From the NCBI GenBank assembly GCA_002077045.2, contig KZ111155.1, positions 505,883-569,882 on the forward strand: a stretch of DNA of 64,000 nucleotides. Direction: 5' to 3'. Below are positions 21,741 through 32,324 of the stretch, in pieces (the stretch's first letter is position 1; each line of letters begins with the position of its first letter). This stretch comes from Rachicladosporium sp. CCFEE 5018. Lineage: Eukaryota > Ascomycota > Dothideomycetes > Cladosporiales > Cladosporiaceae. The position numbers were made by a program, and so were the translations under genes. Below the pieces are notes generated by a model. It was not told the origin of the DNA. It ran no database searches and saw only the letters and a list, made by a program, of their open reading frames with translations.

Positions 21741-22245
21741 TGCAAGATGCTGTAGAGAGTGCTAGAAGCCAAGGTTGAATGGTAGGTCGAGACGACGGGG
21801 GTAAGTGGAAGGGTACATGGAGTCGCGAAAGGTACGCGAGCAGGCGCGTCTGGACCCTGAATGTGATCTAGATTGAAAGCTTGTCTAGATCTCGTTATGC
21901 CTCAGGACGAAAGCGCTGCAACGTGCCGCATCACATTTAACTCGGGGCAGTCAAGAGGCACAATATGGAGAGAATACCGTGAAGCTGAAGAAAGATCTAA
22001 TACTTTGGGCTTTACTAGCATTTCCAACATTATGCTTACAATTAAAACGCTCGCTATAAAGGCAGCAGGTGCTAGTCCCAGTCGTCCCCAAATCCCACCA
22101 ACACCATGCTGATGATCAGAACCAATCCGTTCATACTTTTGCCGCCCATGCCTAGCGCCTCGCTGAATCAATACCCATCGCTTCGATACCAAAATTCCAT
22201 GCCACCAATCATCCAAGAACGTCCAAATCCGCAGCAACGCGTCCC
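21741..22245. other. Intergenic region
   Basis: About 500 bp between the Ogg1 start and the end of the F-box-like gene. An ORF at 21902-22384 overlaps the end of the next gene in another frame and is rejected. No other feature. Confidence 0.5.
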
Positions 22246-23679
22246 TCACATAATAACCCATCCCCTCCCAACAGCATACGAATAGTCCTTCTCGGTCACT
22301 GCAACCCACCCCTCCTCCTCCTTTCCATAGTAGCCCGAGCTGCCATAAGGTCCCTTCCCACTCGGCTCGTGGTTCATCGGCCATTGTCCGTAGCTAATCA
22401 AAGACGCCATGGTGAAGTCGCCATGTACAAGCTTCTTCTCCGGCTCAAAAATGCAGCCGGCGAAGAAGAGCTCGATGTGCAGCTGGTGTCTCACGCGTTC
22501 GCGGGCTGCGATCAAGGAGCGTGCGGCTTGCAGTGTCGCAGACAGAGCCTCTGACCGAGAAAGTGAGTCGTGAGTGCAGACATCGACCGCGCGAATAAGG
22601 CACTCGCCAGACCAGTTCACAGTCGGGTTGGAGAAGAGATCTGCGCACATGTTCGGGATGGAGATGGAGAGGTCTCGCATCTTTGGTAGACTGGTGAGGA
22701 GTTCGCAGATATGCTCGCCGGATTCGAGACGGCCTTGATGGGGGTGGAAGAAGCCATCAGAAGAGCGAGGGGAGTGCTCGAGGACTTCTAGTGCTGAAGC
22801 CGAAGCTTTCACGAGAGTGAGTAGACCGGCGACGGAGACAGTGGAGATGTTTGTCAGATCCAGACAGGTGAGATTGGTGGCCGTGCGTGCGATTGTGGCC
22901 AGATCAGAGTCGCAGATGGGCTTGTGAAGGGTGTTGCCGAAGATTTTGAGGCGCTTCAGCTGCGAGAAATCGACGCGGGGGTCTTGCAGTGGGTCTGGGC
23001 TGTCGTCCTGCTCCAGATCGGTCGCCTGTGACATGGGAAGGCATATGCCTTGGATTTCGAGTGAGTAGAGTGGCTTCCCTACTCCAGTGCCAACGTTCAG
23101 TAGATCGATCCAATCATTTGGTGTGCCTCGACGAGCGACGGTCCATGGCACACTAAGCAATTCCAGATTGGGGCACTCCGAGATTATGGATAGAATGTAG
23201 CGGTCGGTCTCTTCAGCATAAAAGCCGTTGAACCAGAGTCGTCGAACATTAGTGGCGATCTCCGGGATTCGAGTGAACAAAGCGTCAGTCTGCTTGAGGT
23301 TGCTGTACGGATCGCGATAGACTGCGACACCCCTCGGAGTCGTGATCATCTCATACAGGCCGTAGCTTGGTCGGCGCAAAGTCAGGTCTGCCCACCGCTC
23401 TGATCCTCGCCATCGTCGCTCGAAGACGTGCTCGATATTGTAGGCAATGGCCCATGAGTGCCACTTGGCGCAGACTTGCCGGATCGAGCGCGTGGCATCC
23501 CACCGTATGGACTCGGCACTCAGCGGACCACGCACATACTTGGTGAGCTTCGCGCGCTCTGCGGGCAGTGGCGCTTGGGAAAGTCCATATGTGTATCGCT
23601 CGCCCTCGGTTTCGTTGATGCGGGCGACCTCGAGGAGGATGGTGCTGAGGATCTCCTGTGGTAGCTCGTGCATGTGCAT
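22246..23679 (-). CDS. F-box-like protein with leucine-rich region
   Basis: I start this minus-strand gene at the ATG at 23679 (or 23673), giving about 477 aa; the frame stays open upstream to 23919, but the F-box-like motif begins right at this Met (MHELPQEILSTILLEVA). A conserved-looking W/R segment (IRQVCAKWHSWAIAYNI) follows, as in fungal F-box proteins. The middle has irregular leucine-rich repeats (LKRLKIFGNTL, LTCLDLTNIST, LLTLVKASASALEVLE). The C-terminus is aromatic (YGSSGYYGKEEEGWV). Such proteins usually recruit targets to SCF ubiquitin ligases. The target is unknown. Confidence 0.7.
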   Translation of the reverse strand: MHMHELPQEILSTILLEVARINETEGERYTYGLSQAPLPAERAKLTKYVRGPLSAESIRWDATRSIRQVCAKWHSWAIAYNIEHVFERRWRGSERWADLTLRRPSYGLYEMITTPRGVAVYRDPYSNLKQTDALFTRIPEIATNVRRLWFNGFYAEETDRYILSIISECPNLELLSVPWTVARRGTPNDWIDLLNVGTGVGKPLYSLEIQGICLPMSQATDLEQDDSPDPLQDPRVDFSQLKRLKIFGNTLHKPICDSDLATIARTATNLTCLDLTNISTVSVAGLLTLVKASASALEVLEHSPRSSDGFFHPHQGRLESGEHICELLTSLPKMRDLSISIPNMCADLFSNPTVNWSGECLIRAVDVCTHDSLSRSEALSATLQAARSLIAARERVRHQLHIELFFAGCIFEPEKKLVHGDFTMASLISYGQWPMNHEPSGKGPYGSSGYYGKEEEGWVAVTEKDYSYAVGRGWVIM

Positions 23680-25578
23680 CCTGACTGGTGTAAAGATGTT
23701 ATTTGGTCGATGGCGTAGTTTATCAAGGTTATAGATGTAGTGTCTGTCAAGCAGCGATATCCAGGTACCGAAGCCAAGTCCAGTAAGTCGCAAGTAGATG
23801 TCTTTGTTCTGGTTGCCGAGCAGTAGGAGAGCGCAGTAGGAAAAAAGCAAGACAATTGAACATATACTTACACAAAGAAATCTGCTCCCACAACGCGTCC
23901 GCCAAGAAATAGTCGCCACGGCTCAGCCATCACGCGTACAAAGACATCCACCGTTCCTGCCGAGCCAGCAGAGAAAGTCTACCGACTCACATCATGGGGT
24001 CACATTCTGGGGAAGACAATGACTAACACATCTAGGGTCGTATCCAGTGCGAACGTGAGCAGAGGTTGCGAAGGGGTAATGAAAATTCGGCTTGGCAATG
24101 GAGCGGAGCTGTCAGCAGCTTTCCCAGACGGTCGGCGCAGGAGGGGTACATTCTGGTGGCAGCACGCGGTATAGAGTGGCTGGCCATCGGAGTATACAGC
24201 GAGAATTGCTGAGGAGTCAGAGGAGTCTGCGGAGGCACCGGAAAGCATTGCGCGATGCGGCATCGATGAGGCGTGCTTGATGGCAGTGGCGACAAAGGCT
24301 TGCAAGAGTGAAGTTGGGATGTCGGCTCTCGGCGTAAGGACCTCAAATGTTCGGCTCAAGCTCTTGGCGCGAGCTGCAGGCACATGACCAACCTCGTTGC
24401 AAGCCACGTGCGACTGTCTATGCCTATAAGAGGAAAGCGAGGGTCATAACCAGCATTTCTGGGGGTAATCGGTTTGGAGACGTCTCTACATGGTCTGATG
24501 GCATCGTGTCCTCCGATGCATTGAACTTGCACGACATGCTTCCTACACTCTGCATCTCCGCGGCTGCTCCTCACTGTCTTCCGCCCGTTAACCAACAGCT
24601 GGCGTAGAGGAAGATCACTTTGATGATGTGAGGATAACAACGTACTGCGATCAAGGCATATTGTTCCGCATACAGCAAAGACATTACCCAACTTCCTGTA
24701 GCGTAACAAATGCTTCCATGTCACTTCCTGACACATGGTCCGCGGGCACGGACATCAGTCGAGCACCCGAACTGCCCGATCACTTCTCTAAATCTCACAT
24801 TCGCGATCTTGATATGCCTCCACGGATCAGTCGCTGTTGCCTGCATCGTGTCGATCACCAACACCGTTTCTCTCGTCGTATCAATGCCCCTAGCCATACA
24901 ATGCGTACCTGGAATCTGGCGAGCGTGCATCGTCGACCGTTTGCCGGGCACAGGTGTAGTCGGATCCAGATATGACCATACTGGCTAACGGACGTGTCGT
25001 CAGCTGCTATTGACCCAAGGGATCATCAGGATAGTTCCGGATTGAGGCGCAGTCGACCACACCTGATATCCGTGCTTGATGCCGGTCGGGTGCACGATCT
25101 TCCTAGGGCGTTCCAGCGCTCTTCAAGCTGCCTCAAGGTGACTTCGGGATGAAGAGAGTAAGTGAGATGCAAGACGCGGAGGCAGCAGGTCAAAACAAGA
25201 AGTAGAGATGTACTCATCTTGGCTACAATCCTTGCACTTACCAGAGCAGTTGCGATGAACCCGCTTTCGAGTAGAGACCACTCGTCTTCGTTGATCAACC
25301 CGGGGAACAACGTTTAACGATCCGTTGCAGCAATTCCCGGTCGCATCGTGGCGGCCCAGAATTTCCTCCGACTCGTACAGCACTGTTGCTGTTCTTACGA
25401 AGATGGGGTCGCATGTAGTCAGTGTGATGAACAGTGGAGCAAGGTATCTTGCGTTTCCACTGGAGCACGCCTGCCCTCGTGCGACTCAAATGACGTCTGA
25501 CCTCGGCAAACATCAACCCGCTGACCGCTGCGTGGAGTCTGCGTACAACAATCTTACAAACGCAGCAATGGCCTCGCT
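23680..25578. other. Unresolved 1.9 kb region with coding-like fragments
   Basis: No complete gene could be built. There are minus-strand open stretches at 24000-24407 (annotated separately), 24721-24951, and near 25026-25310, the last with a GTAAGT donor. These could be exons of a degenerate or multi-intron minus-strand gene. The region also holds the promoter of the Nudix gene on the plus strand. Confidence 0.4.
24000..24407 (-). CDS. Possible hypothetical protein or exon
   Basis: A minus-strand open stretch of about 135 codons ending at a TGA at 24000. The sequence looks protein-like (TSLLQAFVATAIKHA, AILAVYSDGQPLYTA, RIFITPSQPLLTFALDT, LDVLVIVFP), with alternating helix and strand character. 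It opens with a GTG and has AG acceptors just upstream (TTATAG, GACAG), so it is more likely the last exon of a spliced gene than a complete ORF. The fold could be a small alpha/beta (roadblock-like) domain, but that is a guess. Unrecognised. Confidence 0.3.
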   Translation of the reverse strand: MACNEVGHVPAARAKSLSRTFEVLTPRADIPTSLLQAFVATAIKHASSMPHRAMLSGASADSSDSSAILAVYSDGQPLYTACCHQNVPLLRRPSGKAADSSAPLPSRIFITPSQPLLTFALDTTLDVLVIVFPRM

Positions 25579-26736
25579 ATGGCTGCCTTGTCGCCGGCGT
25601 CCAAGGTACGTGATGACTAGTCCACTCTGAATGCTAGTAGCTGATCCAACTACAGCGAGCGATAGCGAATCTGCGCGCCTTTGCGACCCCACCAACGAGC
25701 TACTACAAATGCCCGCTCACGAGACGGGCAGCGGTACTGATCCTGCTCTTCACAGATCGCCGCGGTGATCTCCGAGTCGTTCTGACAATTCGAAGTTCGG
25801 GATTGAAGAACTGTACGCACATAGTCACATCAATGCCCTCTCCACATCACTCTGACACTGCCTCAAGATGCCGGCCAAGCAGCCCTCCCCGGCGGCAAAG
25901 CAGACACCCTCCAAGAGACACCTTGGCTGACCGCCCGCCGAGAAGCCTTCGAGGAAATCGGACTGCCAATGCGCGACGAGAACTTCCCACCAGGCTACAC
26001 GGTCGAACATCTCACCGAACTACCTTGCAACCTCGCCATGACCGAGCTGGGCGTCCGACCATGCGTAGCATACCTCCACGCTCCAGCAGCCTCTGCAAGT
26101 AATCGCACGCCAGATGCTGCGCGGGATCTGCTGCCCAAGCTAGATGCGAAGGAAGTTGCTGCAGTCTTTACAGCGCCATTCCACAACTTCCTCCGCGAAG
26201 AGGATGAGGACCCCGAGCAGCGGAAGGTAGAAGGAGAGTGGTACAAGGGCTCATGGCATTCGTGGAACGAGAAGGCGTGGCGCATGCACAACTTCTCCGT
26301 GCCCGTGACGAGTACAACGGCATTCCTTGCGAAGAGGCCGGAGTCGTATACAGACCCGCGACCCACGACACCAAACCCGGCAGTCAAGCCGTCGGCTTCG
26401 GCTTCATCGCCATCACCTGCAGCTTTCACGCCCGCCAAAGCCGGCTTACAGAAGGGAACCTCGCTTGAGCCTCCCGTGCCACGAACCTTCTACCGCACCT
26501 CCGGTGATGCGCTCGCCCAGCCACGCTACCGAGTCTTCGGCATGACGGCAAGGATCTTGGTAGATGCTGCGAGAGTCGCATATGGCGAAGAGCCGCAGTT
26601 CGAGCACAACAGTCATTTCGGTGACGAAGAGATGATCGAGCGGCTGCTGAAGATTGGGAGGCTGGGGGAGAAGAAGAAGGAAGGTGAGGTCTTGACGAAG
26701 GAGGTTATGAGTAAGGCGAGGGAGGTGAAGATGTGA
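25579..26736 (+). CDS. Nudix hydrolase, CoA pyrophosphatase type
   Basis: Three exons: 25579-25605 (only 27 bp), 25656-25812 and 25868-26736, encoding 350 aa; introns are 50 and 55 bp. The start MAALSPASK joins to RAIANLRAF. The conserved core is CPLTRRAAVLILLF, LRVVLTIRSSGLKN, YAGQAALPGGKAD and the Nudix box ending ARREAFEEIGL, followed by a typical C-terminal FGMTARILVDAARVAYG. The LPGGKAD plus REAFEEIGL arrangement is that of peroxisomal/mitochondrial CoA diphosphatases (Pcd1/NUDT7 group), which cleave CoA to 4'-phosphopantetheine and 3',5'-ADP. A Ser/Pro/Ala-rich insertion (~residues 220-265) is atypical in length and probably disordered. Confidence 0.9.
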
Positions 26737-27862
26737 GGGGAGGATGGTGGGTAGAGCCGGGGTGAGAGCCATTGGATTGGGTTAGGGAGGTTCTAGTACT
26801 ACCTGGCCAGTGACAAACAGCGCGTATACAGTGGAGGCCAGCCACGCGCTTCGTGCTTGCGCGAGGTCAGCTTGTGCAACCTCATGTGCGCTTCCGTAGT
26901 CTATAATCCCATGGAATCAGCATAAAACTCCATGCTTAGATGTCGCGCGCGCGACGTCTTTTAGCGAATGTGAGGGTCCTGCTGAGGTCGTCGAGGATTG
27001 TGTCGGCAGTGACGTTGGAAATTGCGAGTGTCGAACCCTTTGATGAGGCCTGGTTCGGCGCACAGACGCTCTGTGGGGGTTACCACGCTCATGGGACTGT
27101 GTCTCATGGAGTTTCTCAAGCCTTCCAGCCACGTTGGCGCTTGGACTATCGAAAGTCTGACTTTTTGCGGATTGCGGACTGTCATCATTTGGAAGGCGCG
27201 CACACTCACTCGTTTGCACTTGCCGCACACTTTCGCATCATGATCTTACTCTGCGAAAGCATACCACCGCACTCATCTTTGACAAGGACGAAAACACCAG
27301 TGATCGACGAAGGCATTGGCCCGCGGTGTACCTGCAGCTTGGGGTGCGTCAGCAGCGCAACGTCCCATTGGCGGAGAAGCGAGGGTGTAAGATTGAGTGC
27401 AGCCATTAGTGCAGACCGGGCTTGAGGGACGTGCATCCATGAACTCCTAGCAACGCATTCTTCGTCTCTTCAACGCGGTCCGCCGAACGTCGTCAACGGT
27501 CGAAGGAGAGGGGAAGACGGGCGTTGTCATACTCACTACAGTCGCTCGCGCACTAACAAGAGGAGGTTGAACCTGGACCTTTACCATCACATCAGCTGCA
27601 ACGCCCGCTGCAGAAAGGGATCGAGACTGCGGGAGAGATCGAGGTGCCGCTGGCCGTCCGGATCATCATACATCGAAGCTGTTATACCTGCGTCACTTTG
27701 CATCAAGCTGTCGTCAAGTGCCTGAGACAGTGAAGACATCATTTACGAGGGGAGAAAGCAGCTTACATGTCCGGCTCACTATCGCCGCAATAATAATAAC
27801 AACACCCATCGCCGGACGTATCATCAATAATCTGGATCTGGAGCGTCGCACCTTCGCATGCA
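26737..27862. other. Intergenic region with a possible small minus-strand gene; RAX2 promoter
   Basis: About 1.1 kb. On the minus strand an ATG at 27406 opens a 66-codon stretch starting MAALNLTPSLLRQWDVALL, which looks protein-like and has candidate donors (GTACAC after LQ; GTGAGT after SAN). I could not define the following exons or a family. The part from 27440 to 27862 is the upstream region of RAX2. Confidence 0.35.
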
Positions 27863-30800
27863 ATGCGCAACATCATCGCGCAGCTCTTTGCCCTCGGGCC
27901 TGAGCTCGCCCTGTTCATTCTCTCATCACCAATATTGTTCGCGCGAACAGTCGGCGCATTAACACAACAACAGGTCCCCTCACCGAACCTGGACCTATCA
28001 CAGCTTGGCCGTGTCGCACTCGCCGGAGACTTCGACAGCATATCGCTATACGAGTACGTAGGGCAAGGTCAAGACTCTTTCAGCACAAATGGCAGTCAAT
28101 CACTACTCACGCGGTATCCGAACGGCGCGTTCCAGACCTTGGGAACAACAGACGCCTACATAGAAACGATGTGCCCGTTCATGCAGAACGGGAAGTTACA
28201 GGGCGTCGTGATGGGAGGGAACTTCACACGCTTGGGTGGCGTGGAAGCGCAAGGCATTGCGCTATATGACCCGAACACAACGAGCATTACGGCGCTACCT
28301 GGGCTTAGTAGACGGGTCTCAGCGCTGTATTGCGACGATGCATCAGGGACAGTGTACGTAGGAGGGTCGTTTTCGGCTGGAAACTCGACGAATGCGATGG
28401 CGTGGGTCACTGGATGGTCTAATTTACCTTTTGAAGGGTTCAACGGACCTGTCTCATCGATTGTAAAGAATGCGGCCGGGAACATCGTATTTGGCGGGTC
28501 GTTCGAGGGTCTAGGTAATGCCACGACACCGAAGGATCCGGATGTCCAGGTCATCAACTTGAGCTCGGGAAATATTGCCTCGTCTGGCACGAGCACGAGG
28601 ACTGGGTTCAGCGATCCGGAGCAGATCATCTGCAAGACTGGCGCGCAAGACGGCGCGGGAAACACATGGCTGCTTCAGGACGACACGCAGGGCTACTGGC
28701 AAGGCGCGTACTCTTTCGGCTTCAACCCAACGAAAATTCGATTGTACAACACGCAGCAAGATGGCCGCGGGACGAAGACCTTCTACTTCGAGGACATGAA
28801 CAGTGGCGGCATCCTGAATCTCGACTACTCTGACGCAGACGGCAAGAGCCGGTCGTGCTCCGCTAGATGTCCACTCGCGCAAAACAGCACATCTCAAGAC
28901 TTCCACTTCGTACCGCCAGTTGGTATGAATACCTTTCGGATACAGATCGTGGACTGGTATGGACCAGGTGGCGGCTTGGCTGGAATTGAGCTCTTTCAGG
29001 ACGACATCTACTCGTTCGCTGTTAACGACTTCAATGAGCCGAAGTGTGACGGGGTCAGCTCCGGCTCATCGTCCACCATCACGCCTGCGAATGGCACATG
29101 GACGCGCACTGCAAACAATGGCGACACTAGCTCGGACTATCTCACTGCTGTCATCAATGACACCACAACAGACACAGGTGTTTCGGTCACCTTCAGCCCC
29201 AACCTTGCGCAATCGGGCAACTACTCCATCATGGTGTACACTCCAGGTTGTCTACAGGACAGTTCGTGTGCCACTCGTGGCCGCGTGAACCTCACGGGTA
29301 CGATGACTTCGAACGCCCCGCCCGTATCGACTGTCGTGTATCAGACCAACGACTACGACAAATTCGACCAGATCTACTACGGCTATGTCAATACTGACAG
29401 CGGCTCATTCCGCCCTAGCGTTACATTGACGCCTGTCGCAGGACAAACAAATGTCACTGTCGTAGCACAGCGTGTGCGCTTCGAGCTTGTGAAGAGCACT
29501 GGTGGTCNNNNNNNNNNNNNNNNNNNNNNNNNNNNNNNNNNNNNNNNNNNNNNNNNNNNNNNNNNNNNNNNNNNNNNNNNNNNNNNNNNNNNNNNNNNNN
29601 NNNNNNNCAGGTGTTTCGGTCACCTTCAGCCCCAACCTTGCGCAATCGGGCAACTACTCCATCATGGTGTACACTCCAGGTTGTCTACAGGACAGTTCGT
29701 GTGCCACTCGTGGCCGCGTGAACCTCACGGGTACGATGACTTCGAACGCCCCGCCCGTATCGACTGTCGTGTATCAGACCAACGACTACGACAAATTCGA
29801 CCAGATCTACTACGGCTATGTCAATACTGACAGCGGCTCATTCCGCCCTAGCGTTACATTGACGCCTGTCGCAGGACAAACAAATGTCACTGTCGTAGCA
29901 CAGCGTGTGCGCTTCGAGCTTGTGAAGAGCACTGGTGGTCTTAATGGCCTTTATGAGTTCAACCCGAACCTGGCAACGGTCAACACCGACTTCACTACCT
30001 CTGCGATTGACGTCGCCGGTCACAGCTTGCAGAGTAATGCGGTCGTCAACGCCGTTGCCATGTACCAGGATCGGCTGTACGTGGCCGGAAACTTCTCTGG
30101 GCAAGGTATCAGCAATGTCATGAGCGTTGGTAGTAACGCAACCTCATTGCCAGGAGGCGGTCTAAATTCGGAAGTGCAGAGCATTTACCAGAACGGATCG
30201 ACACTATGGATGGGCGGCAACTTCACCAACACCGAGGATGGCAAAGTGCAAGGCCTGAACAGCGTCGCTGCCTTCAACGTCGACACGCAAAGCTGGGCTC
30301 CACTGGGCGCCGGCGTCAACGGTCCCGTCTTCGACCTTGTGCCGCTCGATGTCAACATTACTGATGGAATACTGGAGAGCTGCATCACTGTCAACGGAGC
30401 CTTCACATCAGTCAACGGCTTTGGCGACTACGAAACGCTCAACACCTCTGGCTTCGCGGTCTGGGTGCCGAGCCGTAACAACTGGCTGCACAATCTGCCG
30501 AACGTCACCATCGCGCTTAGCGGCAAGCTTGTCACTGCTACTGAAGTCCCAGGCTTCAGTCCACTATTTGCCGGCCAGATCAGCGCACAAAAGCTCGGCT
30601 TGAGTGATGCTGTCCAGCTTGTCGGCTCAGGACAGCCCGGCTTACAGACACTTGGCCTCAAGATCCAGCCCGCCACTGCATCGACATCCACCAAGCGGAA
30701 GCGGGCAGAGAGTGGCACTGCAGATGCCTCAGGTGTGTACACTGGCCTCTACTACGGCGAGTCGAACCTCAACATCACAGTCCTCGGGGGAAGCTTCATA

Positions 30801-31979
30801 GCCGAAGCCACCAACGGCTCCACAGTCTCGAACCTGATCTTCATCAACAACACCGCCTCTACCCAAGCGATCACAGGCGTCACAGGCCTCGAGCCCGAAT
30901 CCATCATCGTCGCCATGGATACTGTCAACACCCTGCTCTTCGCAGGCGGCTCCGTGCAAGGCACAGTCAATAACGCGCAAGTCAACGGCCTAGTCGTCGT
31001 GGACCTCGTCACAGGCGAGTACGCTTCCACGCAGCCTCCTGCGCTCGCCGGGGGAGCGGTACTAGTAGGCGCCATCGCCACGCAGCCTCAAACCTCCACC
31101 ATCTACGTTGGCGGGAACTTTCAAACCGCTGGCTCCTTGCCCTGCGAAACGCTCTGCTACTACGACACCTCCGCCAAACAATGGAACACGCCTGGCTCCG
31201 GGCTCAGCGGGACGATAAACACAATGACGTGGACGTCCGCCACGGATCTCATGATTGCTGGGAACTTGACCGTGAGTGGAAACCACACCACAATGGCGAC
31301 ATACAACACCAAAACCCAAGCCTTCGCTCAATATACCTCCGACACAACTCTGCCGGGTACTATCTCCTCCCTCTCACCCGCCGACTCCTCTTACAGCACC
31401 TGGTGGGCAGCCGGCCTCAGCACCGCAGATAACACAGCCTACCTCGCCCGTCACGCCGAAAACGCGTGGGCGTTCGTCAACGTCCTCGGCCCGGGAACAT
31501 TCATCCGCGGCTTGCAGGTTCTTTCCACGACTGCAAACCACGGCTCCTCGGATTTACTGTCCGCGGACACAGTTTTGCTGCTGAGTGGAAATATCAACAT
31601 CCCCTCCTTCGGCAACGCTAGCGCGGCGCTCTTCAATGGCACAGCCCTCACGCCTTTCCTCCTAACCTCCAAAACCTCCGGTTCTGGCGGCGGAGGTAGC
31701 ATCGCCGGTCTCTTCGTCAGCAATCCCTCGGCGCTTATGTCCGGCACAGGCGGTCACCTGGCGCTCGGGCTGGTGGTGCTGATTGGCCTAGGCATATCGC
31801 TGTTCTTGATCTTCCTCCTCGTCGTCATCGGCATCTTAATGGAACGGAGAAGGAGGAAGCGGGAAGGTTATGTGCCTATGAGCATGGATCGCGGCAAAGG
31901 CAATCTGGAACGTGTCCCGCCGCAGGAGCTGTTCGAGGGGTTGCATGAGAAGGAGGGGAGTGGGATGCAGAAATTGTGA
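27863..31979 (+). CDS. rax2: Rax2 cortical polarity protein, copy A (frame interrupted by an assembly gap)
   Basis: The ORF starts at 27863 and ends at 31979 but contains 100 Ns (29508-29607). As written, the frame is lost after the gap. The sequence 29175-29507 is identical to 29608-29940, so the gap is an unmerged overlap. Collapsing it (27863-29507 plus 29941-31979) gives exactly 1,228 codons, one open frame of 1,227 aa, matching fungal Rax2. Features: signal peptide (residues 1-33), N-terminal beta-propeller-like repeats with GGNFT/GGSF motifs (VVMGGNF, VYVGGSFSAGN, IVFGGSFEG), many N-glycosylation sites, the C-terminal Rax2 domain (LPGTISSLSP), one transmembrane helix (LVVLIGLGISLFLIFLLVV) and a basic cytosolic tail RRRRKREGYVPM. 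Rax2 marks growth sites in the cell cortex for polarised growth and septum placement. Confidence 0.93.
29175..29507 (+). repeat. Left copy of 333 bp direct repeat (contig overlap)
   Basis: Identical base for base to 29608-29940 on the other side of the N gap, including the variants that distinguish copy A from copy B (CACTCGTGG, CCCGTATCG, GGCTCATTC). This is the mark of two contig ends that should have been merged. Confidence 0.95.
29508..29607. other. 100-N assembly gap
   Basis: Exactly 100 Ns, a default scaffold gap. Flanked by an identical 333 bp repeat, so the true gap size is negative. Confidence 0.99.
29608..29940 (+). repeat. Right copy of 333 bp direct repeat (contig overlap)
   Basis: Right-hand partner of the repeat at 29175-29507. 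The contig starts with CAGGTGTTTCGG, the same base at which copy B's contig starts at 50568. Confidence 0.95.
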
Positions 31980-32324
31980 GTGAGGGAGATGGGGATTTGA
32001 GTTGATGATGAGATGAAACACATGTACATAGACAGCGAGCGCGGCTTTCTCTTTTGTCCTTTGAGTTGCGGGATTTCACTGCATGGCGTTGCGGCGTCAC
32101 GGTCGCCAAGCATCAAGCTCTGTGCGAAGTTCATTCTGACTGTCGAAGCAAGAGAAGGGAAGGAGTGAAGCATGCGCTATAGCCTCGACGCGGCGAGCGC
32201 TCGAGCGGCAGCAGCAGGCCTTGACCAAGTAATGTAAATTCAGCCATAATATAATACCCGTCTTCACCCCATTCATTCATCCATACGTCCATCTATCTAC
32301 ACACCAGCCGCTTAGCACACTTGG
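31980..32324. other. Short convergent intergenic region, copy A
   Basis: About 340 bp between the RAX2 stop and the UTP12 stop (genes converge). It is alignable to copy B at 52940-53288 with several small indels. No terminator motif is recognised. Confidence 0.6.

Noticed and set aside
23680..23919. N-terminal extension of the F-box-like ORF with a membrane-like segment
   Set aside because: The F-box-like motif begins exactly at an internal Met (23679). The upstream part is probably 5' leader that happens to be open.
29608..29830. Arg/Gln-rich peptide after the first gap (continuation of the N-spanning frame)
   Set aside because: It is a frame artefact of the arbitrary 100-N spacer; the correct frame is GVSVTFSPNL.
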